From NCBI GenBank assembly GCA_019843655.1, contig JACDQD010000002.1:1374585-1438584 (forward strand): a DNA stretch of 64,000 nucleotides. The letters run 5' to 3'. A model generated the notes under the pieces. That model worked only from the letters and a program-made list of their open reading frames with translations, made no database searches and was not told the origin of the DNA. This DNA comes from Lethocerus indicus. Its lineage: Eukaryota; Arthropoda; Insecta; Hemiptera; Belostomatidae. The position numbers and the translations under genes are program-made. Shown here piece by piece: positions 60,560-64,000 of the stretch (the stretch's first letter is position 1; each line of letters begins with the position of its first letter).

Positions 60560-62411
60560 CACAGTTTTGGGACGCACTATACAATGAATTATTTGAGCGA
60601 TAATTAGAATTATGAGAGTTTGCAATTCGCTCTTGTAAAATCTGATTTAAGTACGATCCTTGATTGGTTGAGGAGCTACAAAATGACACCGCCAGCCAAA
60701 TAATAGACAGTAGGTAGTAGATCGATTCTTAAATAACAGACCGGCATTGTTCTACGCGGGCCTTTTTTTCTTTTTGTCAAACGATTCGTTTTTGCCGTTG
60801 TGTGGCGGTTCGCCGTTCGCCATGATTTGTACAAATGTAGCGTGCCCAGTAACAGTATTTCGCGGCCGGTGAGCATTAACGGGGGTTGACAGTGCGGCGG
60901 CGGAGGGCGGGGGCTGTAAATAAAATAAAATTACAACCGACCACCCGTCGGACCGGGGCGAAATTACAAGACATTTCTTCCGAATAATAAGGTCTAAGGC
61001 GATTTGTTGTGGGGCTAGGGGGTTGTAACCTACTGAGCCCGGTTGCAGCCCTTGTACAGCAATATCGGAACCGGACGATTCCAACAGTAAATATAAAACG
61101 AGGCCAATTTTTATAGCGGAAATGGTATTAAAAGGTATGAAATCCCCGCGGCGTTAGGGTAGTTGATCATGGCTAAAAAATAGAACATCTTGGATATGAT
61201 ACCGGAGTGTTCTATTTCTCCTTACTCCAGACCGAATTCTTAACACTATCATTGTTGTGTTTATTTGTATGGCCGATAAAGCATCCTATCCGCACTGAGA
61301 CCATCGTTGTACAACCGACTGTGTCTTTCCCTTCGGGCATAAGCGAGCGGAAACAGGACTTCGAAACTAGTTTGAAGGACTTTCAAATTGTGTTTACGAA
61401 AAAGAGAACTTACGTGCTTGGAGGCCGGATCGGGTGTTGGCGAAATGTTTTGTATTTCAATAGCGTACCTAAAAAAAAAATACAAACTAAATTAGATCTC
61501 GTTTTAATATCGTAACATATTAACGATTCTGAACACTTTTGTTTCAGAAAAAGATAAATAAAACAGTTCTCCGGAAACTACTAATAAAGCGTATTCTATT
61601 GGAAAATAACCCCCAGAAATATAAAAATAATATGAAAATTTGTTAACTTCTAGTTAGTAGATTAGTATCCGTAGATATATGCGTAACTGGATGTAATAAG
61701 GAATGGAATAGGATAAGGAGGATTTTTAGGGAAGTAACGATCGTATAATAGGGCGTCTTTCGTTCATAATTAATTTCTATTAACGAGTGTATAGGAAAAT
61801 GTAATCCAAAAATTGATCCCTTATTATTCTGGAAATTAGATCATTGCGTTTTTAAATTTGTCCTTTTTTACTAATTTGAACGGTCTTGGGAAACGCGAAA
61901 CGCCTATAACTAACTCGTCGATCTAAAGCGGCGTGTAAATTATTTTAGGCCATATGTCGATTTCGGAAAATATTCATGCCCAAGGAAAAATTGACATTGG
62001 ACGCGAAGCAAATGGTGGCAGTGGAGTGCAGATGTTGCCATCCCTTTGAGCGTTCCAGTAAACATCACTGGAGTGGTCCTTCCCCCAGTCCCTTCCCCCT
62101 TCCCCCAGTCCCTTCCCTCTTCCCGTCCCGTCCCGTCCCGTCCCATCACTATCCTCATCCTGCAACTCGAGCCGGCGACATCTGAAGGACCGGCAAACAA
62201 GTAAAAAATAACAGGAGGAAGAAAACGAAAATAAAGGGAGGAAGGCTTCGAGGAAATTGTAAACTGTTTAGAGGGGGCGGCTCTGTTTCTGTTCCCTCGA
62301 ACTGTCTCCAACATTTGAACCGTTTCAACGTCAAAAGGGGTTAAAAGGTAGATAGATACTGTGTCGTCTGAATCTGCGACCTGAGTATTCCGGTACGAAG
62401 TAAACGTCCAA
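60560..62411. other. Non-coding stretch
   Basis: The first about 130 bp may still belong to the transposase remnant's element. The rest has no recognised feature apart from the pentanucleotide repeat listed next. Confidence 0.5.
62121..62144. repeat. (TCCCG)4-5 pentanucleotide repeat
   Basis: Four exact TCCCG units followed by TCCC, within a C-rich tract that begins near 62080 with two CCTTCCCCCAGTC-like units. Confidence 0.9.
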
Positions 62412-62520
62412 AAACTATTAAAATTATACCGTCGGTTTGTGGTATTTCTGTCTCCTCTCGCTGGTTTCGTCTTTTGCTAGAAGCCGGTTTCGGCTGTTCG
62501 CCATCTTCAGTACTTCCAAT

Positions 62521-62676
62521 TTCTTAGACGTCACAATAAAAAAAAATGAAATAGATAGACTCGCATTTGACATTTTTAGAAAAGACACCAACACCACAGA
62601 CACAATCATCCCCCAACACAAATTAGCGGCACTAAAGTACCTCACAGACCGATTAGATAAAAACCCTATCCAGTGA
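62521..62676 (+). pseudogene. Penelope-like reverse-transcriptase fragment
   Basis: The frame reads FLDVTIKKNEIDRLAFDIFR, KDTNTTDTIIPQ, HKLAALKYLTDRLDKNPIQ and a TGA at 62674-62676. FLDVTI, then (Y/F)RK.T.TD..I, then HK.AA....(N/D)RL...P is the order of conserved motifs in the thumb region of PLE reverse transcriptases (general form FLDLTI...YRKPT.TD..I...S.HP..HK.AA). The usual several residues between I and HK (the NSSHP-type segment) are missing, so a short in-frame deletion is present. The catalytic YxDD region and any GIY-YIG endonuclease are absent. Confidence 0.82.
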
Positions 62677-62691
62677 AAAATATGACGAAGA

Positions 62692-62728
62692 ACTACTGAA
62701 GATGGCGAGCAGCCGAAACCGGTCTAGC
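62692..62728 (+). ncRNA. Candidate hammerhead ribozyme, copy F 3' arm (sense)
   Basis: Plus strand: stem I CTA (62693-62695), core CTGAAGA (62696-62702), unpaired T, stem II GGC-GAGCA-GCC (62704-62714), GAA (62715-62717), palindromic stem III ACCGGT (62718-62723), cleavage-site C (62724), stem I TAG (62725-62727). The fourth stem I pair is lost (A against C). Predicted cleavage is after 62724. A 6-base self-complementary stem III would favour pairing between two copies, as described for PLE hammerheads. Confidence 0.6.
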
Positions 62729-62812
62729 AAAATAAATGGACCGTTCAAATGGAGCTATTCCAACCCGTCGCAGACCACAGAACAGGTGTGTTCTAAACTA
62801 TTAAAATTATAC

Positions 62813-64000
62813 GCTAATAGTTCAGGAATACAGTCACCCCTCTCAATGGGGACGTGGATAGAGTATTCGGAAATCAGGAAAACTCTCTAACGAAAATTCA
62901 AGAGACCGACATCAAGAATGGGTCCAAGATGAAGAGGAAGAAATTATTTCAGGAGGAAAGCTTCGGCACAAACTTTATATAAATAAAAAACTTGTAATCT
63001 ACAAATAAAGAATCCACGACAAATAGTAAACATTCAGCAAAGGCGTCGATAATTATTACGTACTTAAAATGCGCGTTATTTGATACGTCCTGTAGAATGA
63101 GTTGAACTGAAAGTTGTTGTACGCCGTAATTACGCGAAACCTAATATTTACACAGCTTTATCACAGCAAAGGCCGGAGAGAAAGGGTAAATAAGTTAGAC
63201 TAATTCGTCAAAGATTCCTTCGGAATTGATTTTATAGGGAAGGGGAATTAATACTATCGGGCGGTAGAAACGTAGCAGCGCTTCCGCCGTAACACCGCCC
63301 TTTAATAGCTAAATTTGCTGTATATTTCTCTAAAAGCACTCTGCAATTAGCAAGCTTAACTGGTCCGCTACGCCCTTGTTTAAGAAGAGATCGGAAAACT
63401 CCCGTTTCCCGGAACAGTGAAGCGGAAGGTCGCGTTTCAATCGTCCGTTCGGGGAAGAAATTTCCAATTGTATAATTCTGATTCGATTAAATTATTCCGT
63501 GTCTCGCTGAAACGGTTCAACCCGAGCCCCGGGGGTGACGAGACAGTTCAAAATTGATATTATTCAAACAATTATCGAATTTCGCCCGAATTGAAAATAG
63601 TCAAAATGGTCTAGGAATTCCCGAAGGAATTCCTATTCAGCCGTTAGCGATATGGGACAGCCGAAAACCACCGAACTAATAGAAGGAATAAAGAAAACCG
63701 TCCGTCAGAATCTCTAAAATGATAGAATATTCAATTTCAAACAGGGGGGACAATTGCAAGATCAAGTTTATCACAAACGGGGAAGACTTTTTTAAATTAG
63801 GTATTTCGTTATTGGAATTTATGTTATGTTACCGGATTCTATGCAACAGACGTTTTGAAAACGTTTTGAATCAATCAATTAGTAATTGATCTTTCTCTTT
63901 CACCGTTAAATCTCTGTTAACGACGCTCGGGTGATGGTAGTTTTGGTGCGAATCAGCAATGCAGTCAGCAACAAAGTCCCGCCAAGAGGTAGATACAGCA
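62813..64000. other. Non-coding stretch to the window end
   Basis: No gene, RNA or mobile element was recognised. Confidence 0.55.

Larger units (their letters stand above)
62412..62812 (+). mobile_element. PLE-related foldback element, copy F, with reverse-transcriptase segment
   Basis: The body is about 62430-62794, flanked by an exact 18-bp direct repeat AAACTATTAAAATTATAC (62412-62429 and 62795-62812). Up to five of these bases may belong to the element tail, which ends AAACT in other copies. The 5' arm (GGTTTGTGGTATTTCTGTC...) and the inverted 3' arm (ACTGAAGATGGCGAGCAGCC...) flank about 150 bp encoding part of a Penelope-like reverse transcriptase instead of the non-coding centre of the other copies. 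The 3' arm holds an intact sense-strand ribozyme-like motif. This copy links the foldback family to PLEs. Confidence 0.88.

Noticed and set aside
3634..62812. Foldback family as cut-and-paste MITEs
   Set aside because: Target duplications vary from 8 to 18 bp, the arms are unequal because of the 44-base tail, and one copy carries a PLE reverse-transcriptase segment. These fit retrotransposition better.
1..64000. tRNA, rRNA, CRISPR array or bacterial operon signals
   Set aside because: I looked for B-box-like sequences, spaced direct repeats and ordered gene clusters, and found none that held up. The window is eukaryotic non-coding DNA.

Overview
The window looks like nuclear DNA of an arthropod, most likely an insect. 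Base composition is AT-leaning with many homopolymer and microsatellite tracts. There are no operons, no ribosome-binding sites and no long open frames. The recognisable protein remnants are eukaryotic mobile elements of kinds common in insects: a Jockey-like LINE, several mariner-type transposons, a piggyBac-type transposon and a Penelope-like element (PLE). I found no convincing host protein-coding exon, tRNA, rRNA or microRNA. The species cannot be named from the sequence.

Layout. Left part (1-16.1 kb): a 5'-truncated LINE with an exact target-site duplication (2.24-2.75 kb), three copies of an inverted-repeat PLE-related element (3.6, 9.8 and 12.0 kb), a second LINE remnant (6.3-6.6 kb), an internally deleted mariner (14.1-14.7 kb) and a smaller mariner derivative of another subfamily (15.6-16.1 kb). 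Middle left (16.1-30.9 kb): about 14.8 kb with microsatellites and G-rich tracts but no element I recognise. Middle (30.9-54.1 kb): one more full-length PLE foldback (30.9 kb) and a minus-strand one (42.0 kb), four LINE 3' ends (34.1, 37.5, 39.9, 49.2 kb), two related mini-mariner fragments (35.8, 43.0 kb), a 108-115 bp non-coding duplicate pair (33.9 and 44.4 kb), two more mariner derivatives (47.8, 53.6 kb) and a 541-bp piggyBac derivative (52.26-52.80 kb). Right part (54.1-64 kb): mostly featureless, with a Tc1/mariner-superfamily transposase remnant at 60.4 kb and a PLE copy at 62.4 kb.

Main result. Six dispersed copies belong to one inverted-repeat element. Each is flanked by direct repeats of 8-18 bp, and the two arms carry the motif CTGAAGA ... 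GAAACCGGTC with a 3-4 bp closing stem. That motif has the layout of a type I hammerhead ribozyme with a very short palindromic stem III, as known for PLE retroelements. The copy at 62.4 kb has a peptide resembling PLE reverse transcriptase between its inverted arms, which ties the foldback family to PLEs. The DNA transposons are almost all deletion derivatives that kept terminal repeats plus the DNA-binding or N-terminal part of the transposase and lost the catalytic core. They could therefore move only in trans, if at all. Everything here is mobile-element and simple-repeat evolution within non-coding host DNA; there is no gene pathway to reconstruct.
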